Below, one piece after another: positions 1 to 7,646 of a DNA stretch of 64,000 bases (positions are counted from its first letter, which is position 1; each line of letters begins with the position of its first letter). The DNA lies in the NCBI RefSeq assembly GCF_004745575.1, contig NZ_RPEM01000005.1, positions 124,001-188,000 on the forward strand. The letters are read 5' to 3'. Under the pieces are notes generated by a model that did no database searches, had not been told where the DNA came from, and saw only the letters and a program-made list of their open reading frames with translations. The DNA comes from Pseudotabrizicola sediminis (GTDB lineage Bacteria; Pseudomonadota; Alphaproteobacteria; Rhodobacterales; Rhodobacteraceae). Both the position numbers and the translations under genes were made by a program.

Positions 1-851
1 CCACCAGCCAGCGGATCTGGGGCTATGAGACGCCGGATGGGTCATTCTCACAGTTCACCCGGGTGCAGGCGCAGCAGCTGATGCCGCGGCCCAAGCACCT
101 GACATGGGAGGAGTCGGCCTGCTACACGCTGACCCTTGCCACCGCCTACCGGATGCTGTTCGGGCATGAGCCGCATGACCTGAAGCCCGGGCAGAATGTG
201 CTGGTCTGGGGGGCGTCGGGAGGGCTTGGGTCTTATGCGATCCAGCTGATCAACACGGCGGGGGCCAATGCGATCGGCGTGATCAGCGACGAAAGCAAGC
301 GCGACTTCGTGATGTCGATGGGCGCCAAGGGCGTGATCAACCGCAATGACTTCAAGTGCTGGGGTCAGTTGCCGAAGGTGGGCAGCCCGGAATACGCCAC
401 GTGGTTTGCCGAGGCGCGCCGGTTTGGCAAGGCAATCTGGGACATCACCGGCAAGGGTGTGAATGTCGACATGGTGTTCGAGCATCCGGGCGAGGCGACG
501 TTTCCGGTCAGCAGCCTTGTGTGCAAGAAGGGCGGCATGGTGGTGATCTGCGCGGGCACCAGCGGGTTCAACTGCACCTTTGACGTGCGCTATATGTGGA
601 TGCATCAGAAGCGCTTGCAGGGCAGCCATTTTGCGCATCTGAAACAGGCGGCGGCGGCCAACAAGCTGATGGTCGAACGGCGGCTGGACCCCTGCATGTC
701 GGAAGTGTTCCCCTGGGCCGATCTGCCCAAAGCCCATACCAAGATGCTGCGCAACCAGCACAAGCCGGGCAATATGGCCGTGCTGGTGCAGGCGCCGGTG
801 ACGGGGCTGCGGACGTTTGATGATACGCTGGAGGCCAGCCGGCGGGGCTGA
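1..851 (+). CDS. ccr: Crotonyl-CoA carboxylase/reductase, C-terminal part (5' truncated by window edge)
   Basis: This enzyme reductively carboxylates crotonyl-CoA to ethylmalonyl-CoA with NADPH and CO2, the signature step of the ethylmalonyl-CoA pathway for acetate assimilation. The reading frame is open from base 3, so the start lies outside the window. About 282 residues are visible of a protein usually about 430 long. The medium-chain dehydrogenase Rossmann motif is present (VWGASGGLGSYAIQLI), as are family stretches such as FEHPGEATFPVS, WMHQKRLQGSHFAHLKQA and NQHKPGNMAVLVQAP. The near-complete match to rhodobacteral Ccr makes the call firm. The gene is followed directly by palindromic repeats that may terminate transcription. 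Confidence 0.96.
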   Translation, partial: TSQRIWGYETPDGSFSQFTRVQAQQLMPRPKHLTWEESACYTLTLATAYRMLFGHEPHDLKPGQNVLVWGASGGLGSYAIQLINTAGANAIGVISDESKRDFVMSMGAKGVINRNDFKCWGQLPKVGSPEYATWFAEARRFGKAIWDITGKGVNVDMVFEHPGEATFPVSSLVCKKGGMVVICAGTSGFNCTFDVRYMWMHQKRLQGSHFAHLKQAAAANKLMVERRLDPCMSEVFPWADLPKAHTKMLRNQHKPGNMAVLVQAPVTGLRTFDDTLEASRRG

Positions 852-860
852 GACGGCGGG

Positions 861-1057
861 TGCGCGGGGGTGTTTGGGGGGTGTGGCGGGGTGAACCCCG
901 CCCTACCGCCTGGTGAAGGCGGGCGCGCGTTCTGGTGGGGCTGAGACGGCGGGTGCGGGGTGAGACCCGGATTGCGCGGGAGTGTTTGGGGGGTGTGGCG
1001 GGGTGAACCCCGCCCTACCGCCTGGTGAAGGCGGGCGCGCGTTCTGGTGGGGCTGAG
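861..1057. repeat. Tandem 85-bp palindromic repeat downstream of ccr
   Basis: Two copies (861-945 and 973-1057, offset 112) differ at one position only (869 versus 981). Each copy holds two hairpins: GGCGGGG-TGAA-CCCCGCC and CCGCC-N7-GGCGG. An 18-nt piece (847-864 and 940-957) is repeated as well, so the unit extends slightly upstream. The sequence is non-coding and fills the gap between ccr and the helicase gene. From memory, the GGCGGGGTGAACCCCGCC palindrome recurs in other Rhodobacteraceae genomes as a REP-like element, but I could not verify that here. Confidence 0.85.
885..902 (+). terminator. Stem-loop after ccr, possible terminator
   Basis: A perfect 7-bp G/C stem with a TGAA tetraloop sits 34 nt after the ccr stop codon and is duplicated at 997-1014. 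There is no T-run, so intrinsic termination is uncertain. It may instead stabilise the mRNA 3' end or belong to a REP-like repeat. Confidence 0.4.
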
Positions 1058-1110
1058 TTTTGCCGCCCGCCCTCTGGTGCAGGGCGGGGCTTGGCCTTAT
1101 GGTCGCGCGC

Positions 1111-2655
1111 ATGAACACGCTCGCACGCGCCCCGGCCTTGTTGACCCTTTCCGACGATCAGGCCGAAGCGCATGACCGGGTGGCGGCTGATCTGTTGGCG
1201 GCGGGGATTGATCTTGTTCACGGTGGGCTGACGCCGCCGGGGGAAGGGAAATCGACCGTGCTGGCCGTGATGGGCAAGGCGGGGTCGGGCAAGACCATGC
1301 TGCTGGCGCAGTTGACGCGGGCGATGATCGACGCGGGCGTCGAGATTGTCTCGGGCGATTATGAGGGCAAGCGCAGGCGCGAACGGCGCACTTTGGCGGT
1401 GCTGGCACCGACCAACAAGGCGGCGTCGGTGCTGCGGATGCGCGGGGTTCCGGCGACGACCATTCACCGCATCCTCTATACGCCGCTTTATGACCCGCAA
1501 TATGAGAAGATTGCCGAATGGCTGACCGGGGTGGGCGACCGCCCGGTGATCGAGGATCTGCCCGATCTGGCGCTGGACCGGGCCTTTGCGTTTTATCAAC
1601 AAATCGCCTCGATTCCGGGGGCCCTGGCCGCAGCGGGCTTGCGCGGGTCTGACTTCATCAAGGGTTGGAAGCGGCGCGAAGAGCCGCTGGATGTGGGGTT
1701 CATCGACGAATCCTCGATGCTGGATGAGCGGCAGTTTGACGACCTGCGCGAGATTTTTCCGACGCTGGTTCTGTTTGGCGACCCCGCACAGCTTGCGCCG
1801 GTGGGGCAGTCGGGCAGCATGGTGTTTGACCGGCTGGGGGATACCAAGAAGCTGATGCTGAGCCGGGTCCACCGGCAGGCGCAGGACAACCCGATTCTGG
1901 ATCTGGCGCATGCCTTGGCGGACCCGGATATCGGGTTCGATGCGTTCGAGCGGATGGTGGAGGACGCATCAAAACGCGATGAGCGGGTGGTCTGGGCGGA
2001 GCGGGTGGATGCCGACATGATGGCACGCTCGCCCGCGCTGGTGTGGCGCAATGCGACGCGGATCAGGTTGATCACCGCGTTCCGGGCAGCGCATGGTGCG
2101 CCCGACGATGCGCTGCTGCCGGGCGAGCCGCTGATCTGCGACGGGATCGAGCTGCCGCTGAAGCATCGGAAAAAGCGCATTGATCTGGAGGCGCGGGGGC
2201 TGATCAAGGGGGCGCAGGTGATTTACCTTGGCCCCGGCAACCGGCCCGGCTTTGCCAAGATCCATGTGGTGGGGGCCGAAGACCCGCAGGTGTCAGCCGC
2301 CAGCATCATCAAGATTGAACGCCCCGATGAGGATGAGCCGTTCATTGCGTCGGCGGCCACGATGGGGGCGGCGTTTCTGCACGGGGCGGCGGTGACCATT
2401 CACAAGGCGCAAGGGTCGCAGTGGGAGAATGTGCAGGTGTTTGCGCCCGATCTGTTTGCGGCAGCCCAAGCGGGGCGGAGTGAGGCCGGATTGCCGCTGT
2501 GGAAGCGGCTGGCCTATGTGGCGATCACGCGGGCGGAAAAGCGGCTGTTCTGGGTGGTGCGGGCGCGGTTGGCGCGGCCTTTGGGGCCGCTGGTGGTGGA
2601 TGATCTGAAGCCTGCCACGGTGCCGCTGAGGTTGACCACGCAAACCGACGGCTGA
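1111..2655 (+). CDS. RecD-like ATP-dependent DNA helicase (AAA/UvrD_C_2)
   Basis: A superfamily 1 helicase-type ATPase of 514 residues. Walker A is GKAGSGKT (about residues 55-62), Walker B is FIDESS (about 197-202), motif III is LFGDPAQLAPV, and the C-terminal motifs TIHKAQGSQWENV and AITRAEKRLFW are the UvrD_C_2 signatures of RecD/RecD2 proteins. It lacks the long N-terminal region of RecD2 and stands alone without recB or recC. The likely role is DNA unwinding or repair in the cytoplasm; the substrate is unknown. Two other in-frame ATGs exist upstream (1060 and 1099). I chose 1111 because the protein then starts just before the conserved LTLSDDQ element, but no clear ribosome binding site decides it. 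Confidence 0.85.
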   Translation: MNTLARAPALLTLSDDQAEAHDRVAADLLAAGIDLVHGGLTPPGEGKSTVLAVMGKAGSGKTMLLAQLTRAMIDAGVEIVSGDYEGKRRRERRTLAVLAPTNKAASVLRMRGVPATTIHRILYTPLYDPQYEKIAEWLTGVGDRPVIEDLPDLALDRAFAFYQQIASIPGALAAAGLRGSDFIKGWKRREEPLDVGFIDESSMLDERQFDDLREIFPTLVLFGDPAQLAPVGQSGSMVFDRLGDTKKLMLSRVHRQAQDNPILDLAHALADPDIGFDAFERMVEDASKRDERVVWAERVDADMMARSPALVWRNATRIRLITAFRAAHGAPDDALLPGEPLICDGIELPLKHRKKRIDLEARGLIKGAQVIYLGPGNRPGFAKIHVVGAEDPQVSAASIIKIERPDEDEPFIASAATMGAAFLHGAAVTIHKAQGSQWENVQVFAPDLFAAAQAGRSEAGLPLWKRLAYVAITRAEKRLFWVVRARLARPLGPLVVDDLKPATVPLRLTTQTDG

Positions 2656-2711
2656 CCCTTTTCCAAGGGCGTGCCGCGCGCTAGGGTGCGGCACAACGAC
2701 AGGAGGCCCCC

Positions 2712-2948
2712 ATGCGCTGCGTATTCGTTCAGTTCCGCTGCACCCCCGGCAAGACCTATGAGGTGGCCAGTGCCATCTGGGACCGCGAAGTGGTGTCAGA
2801 GATGTATTCGACCAGCGGCGAATATGACCTGATGGCCAAAGTCTATATCCCCGACGAGGAAGATGTGGGCCAGTTCCTGAACACCGCGCTGTTCGACATT
2901 CCGGGCATCAGCCGCACCCTGACAACCATGACGTTCCGGACGTTCTGA
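2712..2948 (+). CDS. Stand-alone Lrp/AsnC ligand-binding (RAM) domain protein
   Basis: This 78-residue protein corresponds to the C-terminal alpha/beta RAM domain of Lrp/AsnC regulators and has no DNA-binding helix-turn-helix. Family features are the start (MRCVFVQFRCTPGKTYEVA) and the GEYDLMAKVYIPDEED strand-helix segment. Such proteins form amino-acid-binding dimeric barrels; their partners are mostly unknown. It has a strong ribosome binding site (AGGAGG, 6 nt before ATG). It lies between the helicase and the ygiC-like gene, about 100 nt from each, and is probably its own unit or the first gene of the ygiCB unit. Confidence 0.88.
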   Translation: MRCVFVQFRCTPGKTYEVASAIWDREVVSEMYSTSGEYDLMAKVYIPDEEDVGQFLNTALFDIPGISRTLTTMTFRTF

Positions 2949-3046
2949 CCACGGGTTCTGGCCGGACATATCGACACGGATGCGTCAGTCGCGGTTGCCT
3001 TGTGGCCACTGCGCCGCCATATGAATGGCGACCAGAGGAGAGAGAT

Positions 3047-4228
3047 TTGGACCGTATCACCTTGCCCGAACGCCCCGACTGGCGTGCAAAGGCGGCAGAG
3101 CTTGGCTTTACCTTCGCCGATATGCATGGCGAGCCCTATTGGGACGAAACCTCGGCCTATGCGTTTTCGCTGGAGGAGATCGAGGGCCGGGTTGAGGACC
3201 CCTGCACCGAATTGCACGCCATGTGCCGTGAGGCGGTGGGCAAAGTGCTGGCCGATGAGGCGCTGATGGAGCGGATGGGGCTGCCGCGCCTGCGGTGGGA
3301 GTTCATCCGTGACAGTTGGGAGGCGGGGGAGCCGGAGGTTTATGGCCGGTTCGATCTGGCCTATGATGGCAAGGGCCCGGCCAAGCTGCTGGAATACAAC
3401 GCCGATACGCCGACATCGCTGTATGAAAGTGCCAGTTTCCAATGGCTTTGGTATGAGGATCAGCTGGCAGCAAGGGTGCTGCCCGAGGGGTCGGACCAGT
3501 TCAACCGGCTGCACGAGGCGCTGGTGGAGCGGTTTGCCGAGATTTTCCCCGCCGACACCGATCTGCATTTCGCCGCCATGTCCGGCGCGCCCGAGGATTA
3601 CGCCACGGTGGAAACCATGGCCTGGGCCGCGCGCGAGGCTGGGATGGGGGCGCATTACACCGACCTTGAGAAAATCGGGATCAGTGAGGACGGGCAGTTC
3701 ACCGATGCCGACGACCGGGTGATCGGCACGCTGTTCAAGCTGTATCCGTGGGAAGACCTGTTTGCCGATGAATTCTCGGCGCATCTGGCAAGCGCACAGT
3801 GCCGGTTCATTGAACCGCCGTGGAAGGCGCTGGTGTCCAACAAGGCAATCCTGCCGGTGTTGTGGCAGATGTTTCCGGGCCATCCGAACCTGCTGCCATC
3901 ATTTTTTGCCGATGATACCAAGGGGCTGGCCGATGCGGCGCATCTGATGCTGGCGGGGCATGTGACCAAGCCTATCTTCTCGCGCGAGGGGGCGTCGGTG
4001 ACGATCACCACGCAGGGGCGGGTGCTGGAGCGGGCGACGAACCGCGAATACGACCGGCATCCGATGATCGTGCAGGCCTATGCGCCCTTGCCGGTGATGG
4101 GCGGATTTCGCCCGGTGATCGGGGCCTGGGTTGTCGGGGAAACCTGCGTGGGGCTGGGCGTGCGCGAAGACCGCGCCCTGATCACGCAAGACCTGTCGCG
4201 GTTCAAGCCGCATTTCATTGAGGGGTAG
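3047..4228 (+). CDS. Glutathionylspermidine synthase-family ATP-grasp ligase (YgiC/YjfC-like)
   Basis: A 393-residue homologue of E. coli YgiC/YjfC, the C-terminal ATP-grasp half of glutathionylspermidine synthase without the amidase domain. Such proteins are expected to form an amide bond using ATP, but the substrate of the YgiC group is not established. Recognisable segments are LLEYNADTPTSLYESASFQW, KPIFSREGASV and GIREDRALITQDLSRF. I chose the TTG start: AGGAG lies 6 nt upstream, and the resulting N-terminus (MDRITLPERPDWR) aligns with E. coli YgiC (MERVSITERPDWR). A 6-bp hairpin (3015-3030) sits in the leader. The gene is followed after 4 nt by a ygiB-like lipoprotein gene, as in E. coli. 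Confidence 0.9.
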   Translation: MDRITLPERPDWRAKAAELGFTFADMHGEPYWDETSAYAFSLEEIEGRVEDPCTELHAMCREAVGKVLADEALMERMGLPRLRWEFIRDSWEAGEPEVYGRFDLAYDGKGPAKLLEYNADTPTSLYESASFQWLWYEDQLAARVLPEGSDQFNRLHEALVERFAEIFPADTDLHFAAMSGAPEDYATVETMAWAAREAGMGAHYTDLEKIGISEDGQFTDADDRVIGTLFKLYPWEDLFADEFSAHLASAQCRFIEPPWKALVSNKAILPVLWQMFPGHPNLLPSFFADDTKGLADAAHLMLAGHVTKPIFSREGASVTITTQGRVLERATNREYDRHPMIVQAYAPLPVMGGFRPVIGAWVVGETCVGLGVREDRALITQDLSRFKPHFIEG

Positions 4229-4232
4229 AGCC

Positions 4233-4805
4233 ATGAAACGATCACGCGCGGTATCGCTGGGGATTCTGGGGGCAGCGGCCTTTGGGCTGGCCGCCTGCCA
4301 GCAGGAAGAACAGACCGATGCGGCGGCCTTTCCGGATATCGAAAGCTGCACGGCGGCGGCGGCGCAGGGTGGCTGGTTCACCCGCGAAGATTGCGAAACC
4401 ACCTTTGCCGACGCGCAGGCCGTTCATGCCGAAACCGCGCCGCGTTATGAAAGCCAGGAGTTGTGCGAGCAAGAGCACGGGGCCGGGAATTGCGGGGGCG
4501 ATACAGTGGCCGGGTCGGGCGGCGGCGGCAGCATCTTCATGCCGCTGCTGGCTGGCTATCTGATCGGGCAGGCGCTGGGCGGCGGGCGCGCGATGGCGCA
4601 ACCCGTGGTGCCAAAGGCCGGGGGCGGCTATGCGACGCCGACGGGCGGCACCCAGCTTTCACGGCTGAACTCGACCGGCAAGATGGGTGCTACGGCCTTT
4701 GCCAAAGGGCCAACCACCGCAGGGCAGCCCCCGATGAGCCGGGCCGCCGTGGCCAGCCGGGGCGGTTTTGGCGGATCAGCGGCAACGCGGTCGGTTGGCA
4801 GCTGA
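4233..4805 (+). CDS. DUF1190 lipoprotein (YgiB-like)
   Basis: A 190-residue exported protein partnered with the preceding YgiC-like ligase. The N-terminus has a signal sequence ending in a lipobox (GLAAC), predicting a lipid-anchored protein with Cys as its first mature residue. The body has conserved cysteines (ESCTAAAAQ, EDCETTF, ELCEQEHGAGNC) and the Gly-rich GGGGSIFMPLLAGYLIG segment typical of DUF1190, then a low-complexity Gly/Ala/Ser tail. The start is the ATG 4 nt after the previous stop, preceded by GAGGGG. The function is unknown. Co-occurrence with YgiC suggests envelope linkage, which is an inference. Confidence 0.85.
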   Translation: MKRSRAVSLGILGAAAFGLAACQQEEQTDAAAFPDIESCTAAAAQGGWFTREDCETTFADAQAVHAETAPRYESQELCEQEHGAGNCGGDTVAGSGGGGSIFMPLLAGYLIGQALGGGRAMAQPVVPKAGGGYATPTGGTQLSRLNSTGKMGATAFAKGPTTAGQPPMSRAAVASRGGFGGSAATRSVGS

Positions 4806-4807
4806 AG

Positions 4808-4834
4808 AAAAAGGGGGCGCTTTGCCCCCTTTTT
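4808..4834. terminator. Bidirectional intrinsic terminator between ygiB-like gene and gabD
   Basis: AAAAAGGGGGC and GCCCCCTTTTT pair across a 5-nt loop. There is a T-run on the + strand and, by symmetry, one on the - strand, so it can serve both convergent genes. It begins 2 nt after the ygiB-like stop codon. Confidence 0.88.
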
Positions 4835-4883
4835 GTCACTGCAGGCGCAGCCCGGTTGACGGGCCGCCCTTTCGCTTTGCCGG

Positions 4884-6362
4884 TCAGATCGACAGGCAGA
4901 CGTATTTCAGCTCCATGTAGTCATCCATGCCGTGGTGGCTGCCTTCGCGGCCAAGGCCGGATTGCTTGACGCCGCCAAAGGGGGCGACTTCCGTGCTGAT
5001 GATGCCGGTGTTGACGCCGACAATGCCGTATTCCAGCGCCTCTTGCACGCGGGTGATGCGGCCGATCTCGCGGCTGTAGAAATAGCTGGCAAGGCCGAAG
5101 ATGGTGTCATTGGCCTTGGCCACGACTTCCTCTTCGGTGTCGAACTTGAACAGGGGTGCCAGCGGGCCGAAGGTTTCTTCGGTGGTGACCATCATGTCAT
5201 CGGTGACGCCGGTGAGGATGGTGGGTTCAAAGAAGTTGCCGCCCAGCGCGTGGCGTTTGCCGCCGGTTTCGATCTTGGCGCCTTTGGCGGTGGCGTCGGC
5301 GATGTGTTCCTCGACCTTGTCAATCGCGGCGGCATTGATCAGCGGGCCGAATTGCACGTCTTCGGACAAGCCATCGCCCACGCGGGTTTTTGCCACGGCG
5401 GCCTGCAGCTTTTCGGCAAAGGCATCGTAAACCCCGGCCTGCACATAGATGCGGTTGGCGCAAACACAGGTCTGGCCGTTGTTGCGGAATTTCGACATCA
5501 TGGCACCGGCGACGGCGGCATCCAGATCGGCATCGTCAAACACGATGAAAGGCGCGTTGCCGCCCAGTTCCATCGAGCATTTCATCACCTGCTCTGCCGC
5601 CTGCCGCAGCAGGATGCGGCCCACCTCGGTCGATCCGGTGAAGGTGAGTTTGCGCACGACCGGGTTTTCGCAGAACTCCTTGCCGATGTCGGAGGATTTC
5701 TTTGAGGTGATGATCGACAGGATGCCCTTGGGCAGACCCGCGCGTTCGCCCAGCACCGCCATGGCGAGGGCGGAGAGCGGGGTTTCTGCTGCAGGGCGGG
5801 CGACGAAGCCGCAGCCTGCGGCAAGGGCCGGGCCGGCCTTGCGGGCGATCATGGCGTTGGGGAAGTTCCATGGGGTGATCGAGCCCACCACGCCGATGGG
5901 TTGCTTGAGCACCGTGATGCGCTTGTCGCGCTGGTGGCCGGGGACGGTTTCGCCGTAGACGCGCTTGGCCTCTTCGCCGAACCATTCGATGAAGGATGCA
6001 CCATAGGCGACTTCACCCTTGGCTTCGGCAAGGGGTTTGCCCATTTCTGCGGTCAGGATCTTGCCCAGATCGTCCTGATTTTCCATCATCAGGTCGAACC
6101 ATTTGCGCAGCACGACGCTGCGTTCCTTGCCGGTGCGGGCGGCCCAGTCTTTCATCGCGACATTGGCGGCGGCGATGGCGCGGGCGGTCTCGGCCCGGCC
6201 AAGGTTGGGCACGCGCGCGATTTCGTCGCCACGGGCCGGGTTCACCACGGCGAAGGTGTCGCCATCATCGGCGTCGATCCAGTCGCCTGCGACATAGGCC
6301 TTGGATGCGAGCAGCGTCGGGTCTTTCAACAGCGACGCCAGATCGGTCACGGAATCGAGCAT
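4884..6362 (-). CDS. gabD: NAD(P)-dependent succinate-semialdehyde dehydrogenase
   Basis: Oxidises succinate semialdehyde to succinate, the last step of GABA and putrescine degradation. The 492-residue length fits the family. The ALDH features are NFP (PWNFPNA), MELGGN with the general base Glu at about residue 265, and NNGQTCVCANR with the catalytic Cys at about 299. The usual cofactor-contacting KPA(S/E) motif reads RPAAETP, an unusual Lys-to-Arg change. I chose the start for its GGGAGA ribosome binding site 7 nt upstream; the frame stays open further upstream but that part is low-complexity antisense of the neighbour. It is divergent from the hydrolase gene and convergent with ygiB. Confidence 0.92.
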   Translation of the reverse strand: MLDSVTDLASLLKDPTLLASKAYVAGDWIDADDGDTFAVVNPARGDEIARVPNLGRAETARAIAAANVAMKDWAARTGKERSVVLRKWFDLMMENQDDLGKILTAEMGKPLAEAKGEVAYGASFIEWFGEEAKRVYGETVPGHQRDKRITVLKQPIGVVGSITPWNFPNAMIARKAGPALAAGCGFVARPAAETPLSALAMAVLGERAGLPKGILSIITSKKSSDIGKEFCENPVVRKLTFTGSTEVGRILLRQAAEQVMKCSMELGGNAPFIVFDDADLDAAVAGAMMSKFRNNGQTCVCANRIYVQAGVYDAFAEKLQAAVAKTRVGDGLSEDVQFGPLINAAAIDKVEEHIADATAKGAKIETGGKRHALGGNFFEPTILTGVTDDMMVTTEETFGPLAPLFKFDTEEEVVAKANDTIFGLASYFYSREIGRITRVQEALEYGIVGVNTGIISTEVAPFGGVKQSGLGREGSHHGMDDYMELKYVCLSI

Positions 6363-6455
6363 GTGGGGTCTCCCATTTCGGTTTGACCCATGCAAAGCAT
6401 GCGCGGCGCGGGCTGTCCAGTTCTGTCGGGCGGCAGGGCGGGACATCGCCGAAAT

Positions 6456-6465
6456 TTTGATCAAA
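6456..6465. promoter_or_regulatory. Palindrome TTTGATCAAA between gabD and the hydrolase gene
   Basis: A perfect 10-bp A/T-rich palindrome lies in the divergent intergenic region, 14 nt before the hydrolase ATG and about 94 nt upstream of the gabD start. The same core occurs within GAATTTGATCAAATTC upstream of the aminotransferase/glutamine synthetase pair at 60 kb. It is probably an operator; the regulator is unknown. Confidence 0.45.
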
Positions 6466-6479
6466 TCGGGGCGGAACGG

Positions 6480-7259
6480 ATGGAATTTGCAAGCGAAGCC
6501 GACCGGGCCTATGCCAATGGTGCGTTTATTGCGGGCGCTGATCAGTTTGTGCCGCGCTGGCGCGCGGCTGCGGCTGGGTTCCGGGCGGGCATGCGCGGAG
6601 AGCTTGGGCTGGTGTATGGGCCGGGAGCGCGGCAGCGGTTGGACCTGTTCCTGCCGGATGGCCCGGCGCGCGGCGTGCTGGTGTTTGTGCATGGCGGCTA
6701 CTGGATGGATTTTGACCGGGCGGACTGGTCGCATCTGGCGGCGGGGGCGGTGGGGCGGGGCTGGGCCTGTGCGGTGCCGTCCTATACGCTGGCGCCCGAG
6801 GCGCGGATTGCGCAGATGACGCGCGAGGTGGCGGCGGCGGTGCGGGCGGTGGCCGCGCGGGTGGCGGGGCCGGTGGTGGTGACGGGGCATTCGGCGGGGG
6901 GGCATCTGGCGGCGCGGATGGCCTGCGAAGGCGGGCCGAAGGTGGCGCGGGTGGTGCCGGTGTCGCCGCTGGCCGATCTGCGGCCGCTGCTGGCGACCGG
7001 GATGAATGCCACGCTGCGGCTGGACAGCGCGGAGGCTGTGGCGGAGAGTCCGGCGCTGCTGCGCCCGCGCGCGGGGGTGGGCTGCCATGTCTGGGTCGGC
7101 GGGCAGGAGCGGCCCGCGTTTTTGTGGCAGGCGCGGGTGCTGGCTGAAGACTGGGCCTGCCCGTGGACGGTTGAGGCGGGGCGGCATCATTTTGATGTGA
7201 TTGACGGATTGGCGGACCCGGAGTCTGCGCTGATGGCGGCCTGTCTGGATGGGCTGTAG
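6480..7259 (+). CDS. Alpha/beta hydrolase, kynurenine formamidase-like
   Basis: A 259-residue alpha/beta hydrolase of the esterase/arylformamidase type. The oxyanion motif HGGYW (about residues 71-75) and nucleophile elbow GHSAGG (Ser at about 138) are present, with a C-terminal HHFDVI that can supply the catalytic His. HGGxW plus this size resembles AFMID-type kynurenine formamidase, but no other tryptophan-catabolism gene is nearby, so the substrate is open. The ATG at 6480 gives the family-like N-terminus; upstream codons are poorly supported. It shares its regulatory region with gabD. Confidence 0.82.
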   Translation: MEFASEADRAYANGAFIAGADQFVPRWRAAAAGFRAGMRGELGLVYGPGARQRLDLFLPDGPARGVLVFVHGGYWMDFDRADWSHLAAGAVGRGWACAVPSYTLAPEARIAQMTREVAAAVRAVAARVAGPVVVTGHSAGGHLAARMACEGGPKVARVVPVSPLADLRPLLATGMNATLRLDSAEAVAESPALLRPRAGVGCHVWVGGQERPAFLWQARVLAEDWACPWTVEAGRHHFDVIDGLADPESALMAACLDGL

Positions 7260-7275
7260 GCGGCAAGGAACCCGG

Positions 7276-7605
7276 TCAGGAGTTGGCGTTCATCCGTTCG
7301 ATATAGGCGCGCATTTCTTCGGCCTCGTGCCTTGCGTCGCGAAGGCCCCCCATGGCGGCGCGCAGTTCCGCCTCGGTCTGGGCGATCTGGTTCATCAGCT
7401 CGGCTTCGCGCTGTTCCAGATAAATGATCGCCTGATCGCGGGTTTCTTCGGCATCGTGCAGCATGGTCGAGAGGCGGTCCATCTCGCCCATGTCGCCGCC
7501 CGGGACGCGGGCAAAGCGGTGCATGATCCAGTGCGAGAACCACCCCAGCGCGAAGGCAGCCATCAGGATGATCGCCGTGACGATGATGAATTCGGTGCGG
7601 TTCAT
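7276..7605 (-). CDS. Small membrane-anchored coiled-coil protein, unknown function
   Basis: A 109-residue protein with one N-terminal transmembrane helix (about residues 7-28, IIVTAIILMAAFALGWFSHW) followed by a long charged alpha-helical region with heptad-like Glu/Arg/Leu/Met spacing (about 45-105), most likely a coiled coil. I do not recognise a family. It lies 41 nt downstream of the OmpA-family gene on the same strand and may be cotranscribed with it, suggesting an envelope role (inference). Confidence 0.75.
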   Translation of the reverse strand: MNRTEFIIVTAIILMAAFALGWFSHWIMHRFARVPGGDMGEMDRLSTMLHDAEETRDQAIIYLEQREAELMNQIAQTEAELRAAMGGLRDARHEAEEMRAYIERMNANS

Positions 7606-7646
7606 GCGGTCTGCTTCATGGGTGGCAAGGGCCTGGCATGTTTGGC

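Noticed and set aside
3015-3030. Hairpin CGCCAT-ATGA-ATGGCG in the ygiC-like leader as a riboswitch
   Set aside because: A single 6-bp stem with no further conserved structure does not support a riboswitch call.
6363-7190. Upstream extension of the gabD frame by about 276 codons
   Set aside because: It runs antisense through the alpha/beta hydrolase gene and is low-complexity Pro/Arg/His; a good ribosome binding site precedes the internal ATG.
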